Source of the DNA: Pectinophora gossypiella
Taxonomy: Eukaryota > Arthropoda > Insecta > Lepidoptera > Gelechiidae
Direction: 5' to 3'
Assembly (NCBI RefSeq): GCF_024362695.1
Contig: NC_065420.1
Coordinates: 13,741,420 to 13,805,419, forward strand
Length of the DNA: 64,000 nucleotides
Part shown: positions 22,785 through 34,007 of the stretch, one piece after another
Layout: each line of letters starts with the position of its first letter
How positions within the stretch are numbered: position 1 is the first letter of the stretch
Notes under the pieces: model-generated
What the model saw: the letters and a program-made list of their open reading frames with translations, nothing else
Database searches by the model: none
What the model was told of the DNA's origin: nothing
Translations under genes and position numbers: made by a program

Positions 22785-23122
22785 CCTTCTCCTATCGTGT
22801 GGGTTGTGAGGTGGATTACCAACCCCATCAACCCTGGTGTCTGGGTTATTATTGAGCCGCCATAGGCCCCTGACATGACTCATGTAACGACTACGTACTT
22901 ACATCAGTAAGTAAGTAGTAACCGGGATCAATGACTTAACGTGCCTTCCGAAGCACGGATCATCTTACTTTTTCGGACAATCAGGTGATTCAAGCCAGAA
23001 AAGGCCTTACCAAACAAAGGACAGTCTCACAAAGTGATTTCGACAATGTCCCCATCGTGAATCGAACCCGGACCTCCAGATCGTGAACCTAACGCTCTAA
23101 CCACTAGACCACGGAGGCTGTT
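22785..23122 (-). mobile_element. Chimeric SINE: class 2 head, class 1 tail
   Basis: The minus strand has the class 2 head and first body (GGACATTGTCGAAATCACTT, AAGGCCTTTTCTGGCTTGAA) joined after the shared core to the class 1 tail (CATGTCAGGGGCCTATGGCG ... CCACACGATAGGAGAAGG). The switch lies at or just after the shared core. Confidence 0.75.
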
Positions 23123-23599
23123 AAGCAAAATCAATCTCATTTTACTTTTCGACTTAAGTAATTTCGAATTTTATTTATGAATTAAATAACAATGAGTACG
23201 ACGTTCGACCGCTTTTATTGATGACGTCACAGGTCATTTTTTCCTTACAACATTATTTTAAGAGCCTCGCTCTTAACGATGAACCATTCTTGCCTATCAA
23301 AGGCCAATTCTTTGAATTGTTTTATTCTTTCTTTTAATTTTTTATTCGCATTCTCTTTAATTTGATTAAATTAATATATTTTATTTAACATTATATTTTG
23401 CTGTAATACCATTTTTATTGCGAATAAATGATTATGAATTATTATTATTTTAATAAAATATAAAAATAATAAAATATTTAAAAATAAAATAATAAAAATA
23501 TTCTTTATAAAAACAATGTTTCTTGTCATACAGCGCTTTAGGTTACTCTGCAATACTGTATGTTCCTTTTTTAATATATAATACAAATATACACACATA

Positions 23600-23770
23600 C
23601 ATAAACCCACGTCTATTTCCCACCAGGGTAAGGAGAGAATATGGGATTCCATTTGCATCGATCCTGACACACTTCTCTTGCTTCCTCCACATTTATCAAT
23701 CGTTTCATACACGCACGCCGATTAAGAGTAGATCGAACTGAACCTTTTCTAAGGACATCTTCAATTTGGT
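23600..23770 (-). mobile_element. LINE lineage R, C-terminal end
   Basis: Minus-strand copy of the MKRL-NVEEAREV-DR family. The A+T-rich frame just upstream (minus, 23371-23712) partly overlaps it and is not a gene. Confidence 0.6.
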
Positions 23771-24073
23771 CAATCCATATCTTCTAAACATTATACATAA
23801 TAAATAAATAATATGTATATTTTCGTGAATGAAGTTCTCTTTTTGAAGCTCGCTGTATTAGGAGAATCCGTTCATCTGTAACAACATGAAAACCTATTAT
23901 ATATTTACTCAAGTAAGAATACAAATTTTAATGAATATATATGAATAAGTTTAAAATATTGTTAAGTCATTAACTAGTGAGAATATCTGGTGTCTGTTTG
24001 CGTGTATCTGTGTTTGTGTGTATGAGAGCTAGGGTGTATGTGTTCAACGTGTACTTATGTTCGAATGATCGTT

Positions 24074-24133
24074 CCGGCCAAGTAGTTAATGCCATCTGCG
24101 GCAAATCTACAATAAATCACGTCAAAAAAAAAT
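24074..24133 (+). repeat. Dispersed repeat A, copy 5, 3' end only
   Basis: TCCGGCCAAGTAGTTAATGC through GGCAAATCTACAATAAATCA and CGTC plus an A-run. Confidence 0.7.
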
Positions 24134-24139
24134 AATGTG

Positions 24140-24760
24140 CGAATGAATGTTATTTATTTATAAAAAAGGTACACCAACAGCTTATATAATAAAACATTAA
24201 ATAAAATAAAAGTTACATCAGGAATTAGACTGTTACATTAGCCAATTATAGGTGCACACAACATTTGCAAAGTAGGACAACGTAATCGTTTAGTAGATAA
24301 CTAAATAATAAAATTTAAAAAACAGATAATTAAAAAAATACATAAAAAAGTAAAATATATATTATGCTGGAGGACATAAATATTTATAAATTTTATCCTT
24401 ATACTGCCTGAGAGAATTGAAATATATTAATGTTACATTATAAAAGCCATAAACGCTTCTATTTTGTCATAGTTAAGAGTTTTTATATATAGAAATGAAA
24501 ATGGCGGGGCGTATTTTTTTTATGTTAACGCAAAAGCAGAGTATGCAGACTAAAACCATTATTTGCAAAACTCTCAAACTACTGACAGTTAAAAGTACTG
24601 GAAAAAGGTATAACAAGGTTTACTTCATAACTGGCGTCTCCTCTATTACTGCAATAATGACTCACTAAACTATGCTACGGTAGAATAATTCACACTTACA
24701 TTTAATTAAGATAACTAATTACCACAGCGTAGTGAAACGTAAAGTGCTCAGTCCAGCTAA
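24140..24760. other. AT-rich stretch, nothing recognised
   Basis: No frame or shared repeat stands out. Poly-A-rich segments at 24295-24365 suggest old retroelement debris. Confidence 0.35.
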
Positions 24761-24764
24761 AACA

Positions 24765-24898
24765 GTTTCACTAAGGGTCACCTTATGGTTGTTTGGAAGA
24801 AATCGCTTTGTATGTGAATGTATTTAGCTAAGAGTCTTTTTGTTATTATTTCTTTTTATTTTGGTGCAATAAGCGTATTTTATTGTATTGTATTGTTT
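24765..24898 (+). mobile_element. LINE 3' tail with TTGTA repeats
   Basis: CACCTTATGGTTGTTTGGAA, then TTTTGGTGCAATAAG and TTGTATTGTATTG. Related copies are at 62623-62763 (plus) and 50537-50660 (minus). Confidence 0.7.
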
Positions 24899-24929
24899 GG
24901 GTCCTATCTCACACTACATTGATTTCAAA

Positions 24930-25433
24930 GAAGTTTTGCTATTGCAGTTGCTTGTCAGTTCTCTTCCTCATAAAAAATATTTATGATTCTCTTTTGTACC
25001 ATTTACTAACATAGAGTAAGATAATACTAACCCAATGAGTCTTGTTACTTGAATAAATAAATAAATTATTAAATTATAACACCTTGCGAAATGTCATACC
25101 TACTTAGATTCAAAAATGTTAAATAGAGCTTCAACAAGTTTATCTACCATAATTGGGTTCTAGGTTCAAGATAAATTACGAACCTAACGAAAAACATTTT
25201 CTTTTTTCTATTTAAGTAACTTATTTATGAATTTTTATCAAGAATTCCGTAATAGCAAGTGCAATTGTGTGCGACATTCTGTCACGTTTTTCTGTGACGT
25301 CACAGTGTGGTTTTTAACACAAATTCTATAGTCATTTCGTGTTTTTATGTTTGGTAAAAAGTAACTGATTTGACTAGTTACACACTATCCTATTACGTTG
25401 AATAAACGATTCTGATTCTGATTCTGATTTTGA
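24930..25433 (+). mobile_element. LINE 3' end interrupted by MITE 4
   Basis: The Jockey-like 3' region is broken at about 25160 and resumes at about 25395 with ACGTTGAATAAACGATTCTG and GATTCT repeats. Compared with 13258-13625 the LINE sequence is continuous across the gap. Confidence 0.65.
25158..25396 (+). mobile_element. MITE 4 copy inserted in LINE tail
   Basis: Runs from TTCTAGGTTCAAGATAAATT to GACTAGTTACACACTATCC and carries CGACATTCTGTCACG and GTGACGTCAC. ATT flanks both sides, giving a candidate 3-bp duplication. Confidence 0.6.
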
Positions 25434-25826
25434 TTCTTATTTAAGGATGGTTGCGCCACCAGCGGGATATTATATGGCATTTGTTTGCCAGCAACAAATT
25501 GGTTGCGCGCAACCAGATGAGACGACCAATATAAAAAAGGAATTATATTATTTAGTCGGTGGCGCGATAGTGTTCTATTATCATAGTTATCCATCATGGT
25601 ATCCTAGTGAGGTAAGGTTTTTAAAACATACCCAGGATATCAAGCTTACATCTTTTTCCCAACAGGGTATGCTGGAACTATTGAATCCAATTGTTCCACA
25701 TAAAACTATAATTGAATATCATTATTAACTTTATTGGATGTTTTTCCTACCAGCTCAACCAAAGAAGCACGTTTATTTTCATTAGAATAACATTAATTTT
25801 CGTTTACCGCCAACAAGAATAAAAAG

Positions 25827-26099
25827 CCCCGGAATAAAAATCCCGGTGGGGACACATCACAAAAATCACTTTGTGCCCCTAGTTTAGTTAGGACATTACA
25901 GGTTGATCACCTGATTGTCCGAAAGTAAGATGATCCGATTCGGAAGGCACGTTAAGCTGTTGGTCCCGGTTACTACTTACTGATGTAAGTATGTAGTCGT
26001 TACATGAGCTTTATCAGGGAACTTTGGCGGCTCAATAATAACCCTTGCACCAGGGTTGATGAGGTTGGTAATCCACCTTATAACCCACACGATAAGAAG
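25827..26099 (+). mobile_element. SINE class 1, 5'-truncated, 12-bp duplication
   Basis: Starts just inside the B-box region (CCCGGTGGGGACACATCAC) and runs to the class 1 tail. AAGAATAAAAAG flanks it perfectly at 25815-25826 and 26100-26111, so this insertion is comparatively young. Confidence 0.85.
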
Positions 26100-26489
26100 A
26101 AGAATAAAAAGTCGACTAGCTGTTGTTTCTGTTCTACAGCACATTCCACCTGGGGACGCCTAATTAAGATAAATAGTACTGTTAACTGTAACAAATACCG
26201 GTATCTTAGTACCTCCTGGATTGAATAGCAGTGATTGGTTAATTCGTTACGATAGAGTCAGTAATACCGAACGTATTGAATTGAATTCGTCGAATCGAAC
26301 ATGTAAATCGCTTTGCACAAAAGATTGCATTTACAGTTGTACTTATTACCACTGATTAACATTTTATTTGAAATGTTATTTAAAGTTGTTTGTATCGAAA
26401 TAACGTATGCAATAAAATACTCACAGAACAGAAATAATGAGGTCGATTTTTCTTTAAAAGAGGCGCGATTTAGATAGAGGTGATTCATG

Positions 26490-26595
26490 AAAATTTTCAT
26501 GAATTTTCCGACAAAAAAAAACCCCGATATTAACTCAGAATAATGAGCTGAAAATTCGTGAGAATTTTAGTGTTTTATAAAATAATTATCAATGC
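26490..26595. mobile_element. MITE 2 half element
   Basis: CATGAATTTTCCGAC, GATATTAACTCAGAATAATG and AGCTGAAAATTCGTG match one arm of the family; the terminal ACACCCTG is missing. Confidence 0.5.
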
Positions 26596-26639
26596 CACAC
26601 ATTTGCGATGCAAAATTAGAAAAAAAATCTCCTCCAAGC

Positions 26640-26735
26640 AACCTTTGAGTTTATTGTAGATTTGCCGCAGATGGCATTAACTACTTGGCCGGACAAATAG
26701 GGAGCGCTGAAGGCTCTCACCAGGGGTACAACCTT
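26640..26735 (-). repeat. Dispersed repeat A, copy 6, 3' end
   Basis: Reverse orientation: TTTATTGTAGATTTGCCGCA through GGACAAATAGGGAGCGCTGA. Confidence 0.7.
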
Positions 26736-26877
26736 TGAGTATAGAAGATATTTAATCTGATAATAGGGTCAATAGAGTAGAGCAGATAATGTGGTTGAAA
26801 ATCATATTATTACATTAGTTTTTTTATCTTCTTACCCAATATTTTAATAGACTTAATTCTACTCTGTAAAAAACAGA

Positions 26878-26955
26878 CGTGCATACACACATACATACAT
26901 ACATACTGGTGAAACACATAACCCTCCTTTTTGCTTCGCCGCAGTCGGATAAAAA
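26878..26955. mobile_element. LINE 3' UTR scrap (CCGACTGCGGCGAAG family)
   Basis: ACACATAACCCTCCTTTTTG and CTTCGCCGCAGTCGG, as at 9730-9808, preceded by a CATA microsatellite. Confidence 0.5.
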
Positions 26956-27221
26956 CAATGTCCCATCTAGAGAGATAGATCCAGGATTAGGTATTAAGTA
27001 TACAAACCTCCAAAATCCGGTCCGAAATTAAGTAGGTTAAACGACGTATCTTACTTATAACAGGCTTAACAACGTAAACATAAACAGTCATAAATATAAA
27101 TTTGTTTATAATATTTTAGGTTAATACCTGCTAGCATGAATTTGGGTTATTTTGATTATGGTTCAAATGTTGTTTTAATACATTTCCACTGAAATAGGAT
27201 TTACAGGGTCATACCATAACG

Positions 27222-27400
27222 TAACGTAGAACGCTACGCTACGCTACGGCGTAGCATTGCGTAGCGTAGCGTAGCGTAGCATAGCGTAGTGTAGCATAGC
27301 ATAGCATGGCATAGCATAGCATGGCATAGCATAGCATGGCATAGCATAGCATGGCATAGCATAGCATGGCATAGCATAACACATCACATCACAGCATAAC
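27222..27400. repeat. Pentamer satellite with 15-mer higher-order unit
   Basis: The array starts with CTACG repeats, flips through CGTAG in a near-perfect inverted repeat (about 27231-27280), and becomes ATAGC. From about 27296 it settles into at least five copies of the 15-base unit CATAGCATAGCATGG, then degrades into CATCACATCACAG. Confidence 0.9.
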
Positions 27401-28019
27401 TAATACGTTATTGCACACACAATAAATACAAAACAGATGACAAATAGTAAGCACAATAGGCAGCCTCATTGCTAAGTAGCAATCTCTTCCAGGAAACCTT
27501 TTGAGTATATGAGATATTGAATATCATAATAGGGTCAATGGAGTAGAGCAGAAGTACATCCATCGTAAAATTAACTAAGTGCCCGAACCTCACCGAGCTT
27601 TCTGTTAGACCAACGTGATAGGTGGTGAGCTGTATCGCCTTAAATGGCCGCGCCAATTGTGTTAGTGAAAATTGCACTTATGATAAATTAAAAACTTATT
27701 GGTGCAAGACCAACACAAACCCGATTGTTCTTTGTTGCATAACTATCGCTTAGAATCTAAGCTTCTTTCAATCTAAGATTCTTGTGTTGTGTGTGTTGTT
27801 AGGTCAATGACCACAAAGTGATTTTTATAATTATGACTCTACCAGGAATCGCACCCTTAACTTCCAGATCGAAAGACTTACATTCTAACCTCTACCCCAG
27901 GATTACCAAACCATTATAAGCGTACGCCTTGAACCTACAGATGACCACGCAGATTGTGACCTCATAATACAACATACACATTATATCTCTCATTCCCACT
28001 TGCGCTCTCCGCTGAACGG

Positions 28020-28140
28020 GTAAGTCTACAAACGACCTCACAAGTTGCTACAGCCAATGTATGAGTTTACATAGTGGTGAAGTTCAAGCTTAGTTGACCG
28101 AGGGTACGGGTAACTTAATAGTTGTGTACTATCGAATATG
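28020..28140 (+). repeat. Direct repeat E, copy 1
   Basis: A segment of about 110 bp (TCTACAAACGACCTCACAAG ... CAAGCTTAGTTGACCGAGGG) recurs at 28478-28578 in the same orientation at about 90% identity. Confidence 0.7.
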
Positions 28141-28359
28141 TTTGGCCGAGTCCGGGAATAAATTATGGAATTTACGTGAGCCTGCTGATAGTACAAGATC
28201 CGGGACTTGGCAAAGAATATGTTGTGAAGCGTAGATGGGGAAATAGGTAAAATGTGTATTAAAGAAAGGAAATGGGGGATCAAATGGACAGAAAAGAAAG
28301 GAAGCGGGTAGTTATCAACACCTATTTACATATAAATAACATTGCATCGCGATGCAAGA

Positions 28360-29070
28360 TCTCTACATTGACAAATATTTAAAGTTATTAAAAAAGAGGC
28401 AAGATGATTGGACACTTAATAAGACACGACGAATTTATTAAAAACTACATAGAAAGGAAGCTACAAAGTACTGTTTCTTTGTCTACAAACGACCTCACAA
28501 GTTGCTACAGCTAATGTATGAGTTTACATAGCGGTGATTTTCAAGCTTAGTTGGCCGAGGGTACGGATAACTTGATAATAAAGAGAGGAAGGGTAACACT
28601 AGGAAGAGCTTACATGGAACAGATTCCAGAGAAGGCGAACGTCGTGTTTTATAGGGAAGTGAAAGAATGAGGGATTTTCTTTTTATTTAATTTTTATCCT
28701 AACTGCTGGATAGATGGCGCCGAACTTAGTAAGTTACAACGGATCGTTATATTATTTGTATTTTTCTTTTTGAAATCATATGTTACATTGAACAAATAAT
28801 GAAGAAAAAAAACAGAATCTTATCTGGTTGTCCTGAGGGAATGAAAATAAGACAAGTCTTTGTCTCGCCTATTTATTTCCTAAATTAAATAAAAGTTTTT
28901 TTTTTCTATCATTGGCATCTTGGCAACGGCCCAGTAACGTAGTTGATAAGCGCCATCTAACGAGGTCTTGAAACATTTTTTTTATTTCTAAAAAGGAACG
29001 TCCCATTGGCCTTTGATAGACAATAATGAAGAATGCTACACCGATAAGAGCGAGGCTCTTAACGTGGTTC
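28360..29070 (+). mobile_element. Broken LINE ORF2 end (RHDEF lineage)
   Basis: The plus strand encodes IGHLIRHDEFIKNYIER, then after an insertion (direct repeat E, copy 2, within 28456-28578) RGRVTLGRAYMEQIPEKANV-FYREVKE. After a second gap it continues with the 3' UTR piece ending at about 29060 (ACACCGATAAGAGCGAGGCT). RHDEF-I and YM-QI-EK are ends of LINE reverse-transcriptase ORFs in better copies such as 48665-48880. Confidence 0.65.
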
Positions 29071-29089
29071 GATTTCCATACTAGTTTAT

Positions 29090-29502
29090 TTACTCAAATA
29101 TAGGCACACACCACTTAATTTTACATTAAAATTTATTTCATTGGCATTTATTTTTGTATATATTTGCGTGAAATTGCTTTTCAACAAAACATACTGTTAT
29201 ATCATCGCAAAAACAAGATCAATATTTGTTTAAAATTTGTTAATGTGTGAGTAACCGGTTACAGTGTCATACGCTTCGGAAAATTCGTTAGTGTGCATAG
29301 CTACGTGTGTATTTAATATTATATCTTTTATTCTAAACTAACAATGTAATTTAATAACTTTTGACACGGTATTACGACTCTATGTTTGCATACCAATTTG
29401 GATAAATGTGTAATAATGTACCTATGAAAATATTATGACATCTGTATTCGCACCACATTTAAAGCAAATAAAGATTTCATTTCGTTTCGTTTCGTTTCGA
29501 AC
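29090..29502 (+). mobile_element. LINE 3' UTR with TTTCG repeats
   Basis: AT-rich 3' UTR ending AAAGCAAATAAAGATTTCAT and four TTTCG units. AATAAA lies just before the tail. Confidence 0.5.
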
Positions 29503-29689
29503 CACCTTAAAAATTAGTAATGAGTTACAATATACTACATAAGACGTCATATTCTTTGACAAGGAGGGGTTAACCCCGCCTCTACAGTGTCCTAACGCCT
29601 CAACTTGAATATTGAGTACGCGTTATTGCAAGTTAATTAACTCTGTATATTCATTAATCGTGGTTCAGATTCCAGTATACACCGCCCAA

Positions 29690-29796
29690 GTTTATTATAA
29701 GACACACCTGTCATTTTCTTATTCGCCGAAAAGGAAAGGGACGGGCTATCGATAGGCATAAAATTTAATATTGGCCTATAAACCGACAGAATTAAG
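29690..29796 (+). mobile_element. MITE 3 arm cut by a SINE
   Basis: Carries CCTGTCATTTTCTTATTCGC and CGAAAAGGAAAGGGACGGG, matching one end of 38626-39012, and stops where the SINE begins. Confidence 0.6.
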
Positions 29797-30125
29797 TTCT
29801 TCTTCTATCGTGTGGGTTGTGAGGTGGAGTACCAACCTCATCAACCCTGGTGTCAGGGTTACTATTGAACCGCCAAAGGCCCCTGACATGGCTCATGTAA
29901 CGACTACTTACTTACATCAGTAAGTTGTAAACGGGACCAACGGCTTAACGTGTCTTACGAAGCACCGATAATCTTACTTTTAGACAATTGGGTGATCAGC
30001 CTGTAATGTGATAACCAAACTAGAGACCACCAAGTAATTTTTTGCGATATGTCCCCTCCGGGAATTGAACCCGGGACCTCCGGATCGTGAGCCCAACGCT
30101 CAACTACTGGACCACGGAGGTCGTT
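29797..30125 (-). mobile_element. SINE class 1, full-length
   Basis: Minus-strand head GGTCCAGTAGTTGAGCGTTG with B box GGTTCAATTCCC, then shared core and class 1 tail ending TAGAAGAAGAA. It is inserted into a MITE 3 copy. Confidence 0.8.
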
Positions 30126-30446
30126 ATTAGGGTTCCGAGTCATCCGGTCAAAAGGCGTCCCCGCATTATATCTTTTAACATAACGGTTTTGATTTTAGTT
30201 TAAATCACGTGTCCATCACAACATTCTAAACATTTTGCGTTGCACGAACGCAAAATGTCCTCCAAACGAACTTGAACATTAATTAACACAGAACATGATT
30301 CATTAATAACGACAAAATATTAATTAAAGGAGTTGTCCGGGTAGCCATGTTTGAAATGTACAGATCGTATCGGAGTGACACCTTCGCCTAATTAGATGGC
30401 GTGATTCTCAACTTTGAAAAGTAATTAGTAAATGTATTTAGGGACA

Positions 30447-30870
30447 TTAAAATTGCGTCGTTTTATTAAGCAACCATTATTTTCAATATTTTTATTGAAA
30501 ATAATGGTTGATTGACCGATCCCTACAGCCGGCGAGACGGTTCACTTACTAAGTATCGTATTGGTCTAATAAATCCCGTCATTTGCAGGTAAACATAATT
30601 GCAGGTACTTGCTTCATAATGATTACCCCGATTGTGAATTTGGGTGCACAGGAGTGCCCCCGCCAAGACGAGCAAAGCGTAGCGCAAGGGCGTCGTTTTA
30701 TTAAGCAACCATTATTTTGACTTTGTTTTCCCTACAGCCGCCGAGGTGATTCACCTGCTAAGTATCACATTGGTCTAATTAATGTCGGCCAACTGTAGCT
30801 ACTTGGTTCATCATGATTGCCCCGATTGCGAATGTGCTCAGACGAACAAAGCAAAGCGGAAGGGCAGAAC
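30447..30870 (+). repeat. Tandem duplication containing repeat D
   Basis: GCGTCGTTTTATTAAGCAAC with CATTATTTT occurs at 30456 and 30690. After each copy come a CCCTACAGCCG segment, a CTAAGTATC segment and CCCGATTG at corresponding spacing. The unit is about 235 bp and diverged. Confidence 0.65.
30471..30510. repeat. Perfect 18-bp inverted repeat, 4-base loop
   Basis: CAACCATTATTTTCAATA at 30471-30488 is followed by TTTT and its exact reverse complement at 30493-30510. Confidence 0.9.
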
Positions 30871-30897
30871 ATTACCTACCATTTATCAGATCTGATG

Positions 30898-31190
30898 TAG
30901 AGACTAGCTTCTAACTCGACATGCCCTCTTTATATAAACCCTAAGTTCACAAATTAGGCAAAATATATGGCTTGGCTGTTTTTCTACCATAAAATGAGCG
31001 TAAGGTGAAAAAAACTATTTTGCTTCCGTCACCATGGGCGTAAGGTAACATTAATATTGATATTGTCATTATGTTAAAAAGTTCTTGTAGCAACGAAACG
31101 GTAAGTTTTGCCTAATGAATACAGTTTGTGAACTTAGAGTTTGTATAGTTAGGGCGTGTAGAGTTAGAATATAGACTCTACATGAGATCT
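30898..31190. mobile_element. Palindromic element F, about 293 bp
   Basis: Ends AGATCTGATGTAGAGACTAG and, reversed, AGATCTCATGTAGAGTCTAT. Pairing continues inward through TTCTAACT, CGCCCT and CTAAGTTCACAAA for about 90 bp per arm. It abuts MITE 1 copy c at 31190/31191. Confidence 0.75.
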
Positions 31191-31350
31191 AGGGGGTTAA
31201 AATAGCCACATCGAAGCAATTCATCTAAGAAAGAAATATTGCTATTTGACATTTGATTGCATTGCGCACCTACTTTTATATGCGCAAATGTCAAATTGTG
31301 ATATTGCTTTCTTAGATGAATTGCTTCGATGTGGCCATTTTAACCGCCCT
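31191..31350. mobile_element. Palindromic MITE 1, copy c
   Basis: AGGGGGTTAAAATAGCCACA and its reverse flank arms GAAGCAATTCATCTAAGAAA; near-perfect hairpin of 160 bp. Confidence 0.85.
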
Positions 31351-31989
31351 GATATTTTTTTGACATTGTGATCGCTATATCGTCTTGGCAAAATTTTACA
31401 TGACGTTTTTGGTGGGTTATACTTAGTCGTGAACGGGTTCGTATGGGTAGTGTAAATATTAGGTATAATCATTTTGGATTCGACAGCTCAAATCCGAATG
31501 GAAAAAAAAATGGCGCCTATGTGGTTTTCACTATAAGACGAATTTTGTTGGCAACTTAATTTATAATGAAATTTTTGTACATCTAGATTCCTTTATTCGA
31601 TCAAAACATTATTTCCAAATTGATTTACGAATTTCCCTTTACCAAAAATTTTTCTGTTGAAATAATACAATATTACATTAAACATACAAAATCAACAATA
31701 GCCGTAAAATTTGAACCTTTCGTAACCATAATAATAACAGGAAAACCTTAAATTCAATGGTCCTTTGGATTCAATCACGGAAAAGTATTTTCTGTCCTAT
31801 TTGACCGCAGATTCGGACCGGACCGAAATACCGGAATAATATGCCGCAACGGCCATATAGTCTCGAAATATTTGTAACACTGTGATCCAGTGGTTTACAG
31901 GCTTGCTTCTCAAATGGGGAACGCCGGTTTGAACTCCGGTACTGGACTTGCTCCAATCTCATATTATGTAATACAAACTGGATTTAAAA

Positions 31990-32222
31990 AAAAAGAAAGG
32001 ATAACATGAAGCAGTAGGACTAGGGCCCTGTGCTGGAAGGTTTTCTGGCCACGTCTTTCCCTCGGCGTTACAGATTCTGGTGTGGTAGTAGTTTTACAGC
32101 TATGTACATAATATGTAATTTATTTGACAATGAAAACTGACGTTCAAAAAGCGCTGACTATGTATGTAAGCCAATTCTGAAAAATAAATATTTTTGAATT
32201 ATTTTTTGAATTTGAATTTTCT
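31990..32222 (+). mobile_element. LINE 3' tail with TTGAATTT repeats
   Basis: CTAGGGCCCTGTGCTGGAAG region, then AAATAAATATTTTTGAATTA and GAATTTGAATTTT. Confidence 0.6.
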
Positions 32223-32224
32223 CA

Positions 32225-32400
32225 TTTATCTTAAATTCAGTTATCACTAACGCAAAATTAAATGTCTCAACTATTATAGTCGGCGACACAACCTATCACG
32301 CTGGTCTTACAGAAAGCTCAAGTGAGGCGTGGGTACTTAGTTCATCTTGCGATAGATGTACCTGTGACTGCCCCGATTGGGATATATTCGTGAGATTATG
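32225..32400 (+). mobile_element. LINE-derived repeat D, plus copy
   Basis: Contains CTTACAGAAAGCTCAAGTGA and GATAGATGTACCTGTGAC. Confidence 0.5.
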
Positions 32401-32604
32401 TTATTGTTGTTATATAAGTCACGCCCGCAAAAAAAATCTACGGGTACATCCACGTATAGAGGGTTTGTTTTTAACCATAGGTACTTGTTATTGAAATCTC
32501 AAGATTGATATATGGAAACTTTTTCTCTGTACTTTGCACAAACTCACGACTAGTTCCCACCGGGGTAAACAGGACCACATATAATATAAACTTACGAATG
32601 AATC

Positions 32605-32830
32605 TCAATTGGGGTAGCCAGAGGTACATCCATCGCAAGATGATCTAAGTACCCATACCTCACCGAGCTTTCTGTCAGACCAACGTGATGGGAGCGAGCC
32701 GTATCGGCGTCTATAATAATCGAGCCAACTTTTTTTAGTGAAAACAGCACTTAAGATATAAAAATAATAACTCATTACTGCAAGTCCGGTGCCGGGAATC
32801 GAAGCGGCGAACCCCCTTTTTAAACGCAAG
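32605..32830 (-). mobile_element. LINE-derived repeat D, minus copy
   Basis: Minus frame encodes SRWSDRKLGEVWVLRSSCDG and CTSGYPN, the least damaged version of the D peptide, after a decayed upstream segment. Confidence 0.5.
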
Positions 32831-33244
32831 CCCACTCACACAGATACAAAGTGACTCATAAAGAATTCACTGTAAAATATTATGTATGATAAATGTCCGC
32901 TACATACACGTTAGTTGTAACAAGGTAATAGCAGTTATTAAGGAACCACGGAGTTCTTATCATAAGAGAAATGCCGCGGGAGCATAGCTAGTGGGACCGA
33001 AATATGCACAAAACGAACGTTTTACTGAGACAACGATCGTATTATAAAACTTTATACGTCATTCATTGCTTCTTTGGTATCGCGTAACCACAACTAGCGC
33101 TTGTGTTACTACGCAATGGACAGTGGCTAAATCGAAGTAGCGGTCCAGGTAGAAATGTATTGGTGCGGCCGTTTCCCACGCCGACGTGAGTCAACGGGCG
33201 ACATGCAGACTCGTTTAATTTAACGCTGAGGGCATATCTCTTTT

Positions 33245-33755
33245 GTTTCTATGGCGACGACCCGATTACTCTACAAAGAGGCGGCCAATCAGCTCGCGAC
33301 AACTAACACTTCAGAACCCCGATACCGACCCCGCCGGCATGGTCGTTGATTACCGTGATTCAACGCTTATCACTATCGATCCTCTCAGACTACGCCCTGA
33401 ACCGAGGTTCGCGCTCATCTGAGCATCCTCAGGCATGTTGTCTTAAATTTTGTACCGGGTGAAGAGCCCTCAGCGCTCGCCATTCGTCAGGCCAAGTAGT
33501 CAATGCCATCTGCGGCAAAGTCACAATAATCTAATCTAATCTAGCCTACAAGATCCCACTGCTTGGCAAAAACCTCCCCTTCCTCTTTACATTGTTCGCG
33601 GCCCTGTGCGTACTCCGGCCAGTCCCTCCGGCAAGCGTCCAAGTCGTCACGCCATCTCTTTCGAGGTCTACCACGACGCCTGTACCCGTTATTAGGCACC
33701 CAATGTGTGACGATCCGTGCCCACCGCTCAAAGTCACAATAACTCACGTCAAAAA
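33245..33755 (+). repeat. Dispersed repeat A, copy 7, split by a LINE
   Basis: Near-complete copy whose tail (GGCAAAGTCACAATAA, then CTCACGTCAAAAAG) is broken by the insertion at 33530-33729. Confidence 0.8.
33530..33729 (-). mobile_element. LINE ORF2 C-terminal fragment (RGRPRKRW), 13-bp duplication
   Basis: The minus strand encodes RRRGRPRKRWRDDLDACRRD, then GREQCKEEGEVFAKQWD and stop, with a 3' tail of AGATT units. The 13-base direct repeat AAAGTCACAATAA at 33517-33529 and 33730-33742 is perfect. Same lineage and truncation length as 19417-19602. Confidence 0.88.
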
Positions 33756-34007
33756 GGCATATCCCCTTTGATTCTATGATCTGTGTACAGAACCAAACAG
33801 CTTTTATTGTATAAACTCTGGATGGAAATCGCTTACCACTTAATAACTCTTTCAACCCCTCAACGTTCATTGTTACTCGTTTATCGTAAAATGGGTAAAA
33901 TAAGCAAAGAACCTTAATAACGGGTTATTACGTCTATTACAAAAAGACGAATATTATAGTAACAATTTATCTATATAAAGTAGGAATGTCAGTGTGGGAC
34001 CTAAGAC

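Noticed and set aside
23371..23712. 113-codon minus-strand frame with hydrophobic stretches
   Set aside because: The hydrophobicity reflects AT-rich codons, and the start lies in a LINE lineage R fragment.
31855..31985. tRNA-like stretch (GTGATCCAGTGGTTTACAGG with a TTTGAACTCCGG B-box-like part)
   Set aside because: Too decayed to assign to any SINE class, and no second copy was found in the window.
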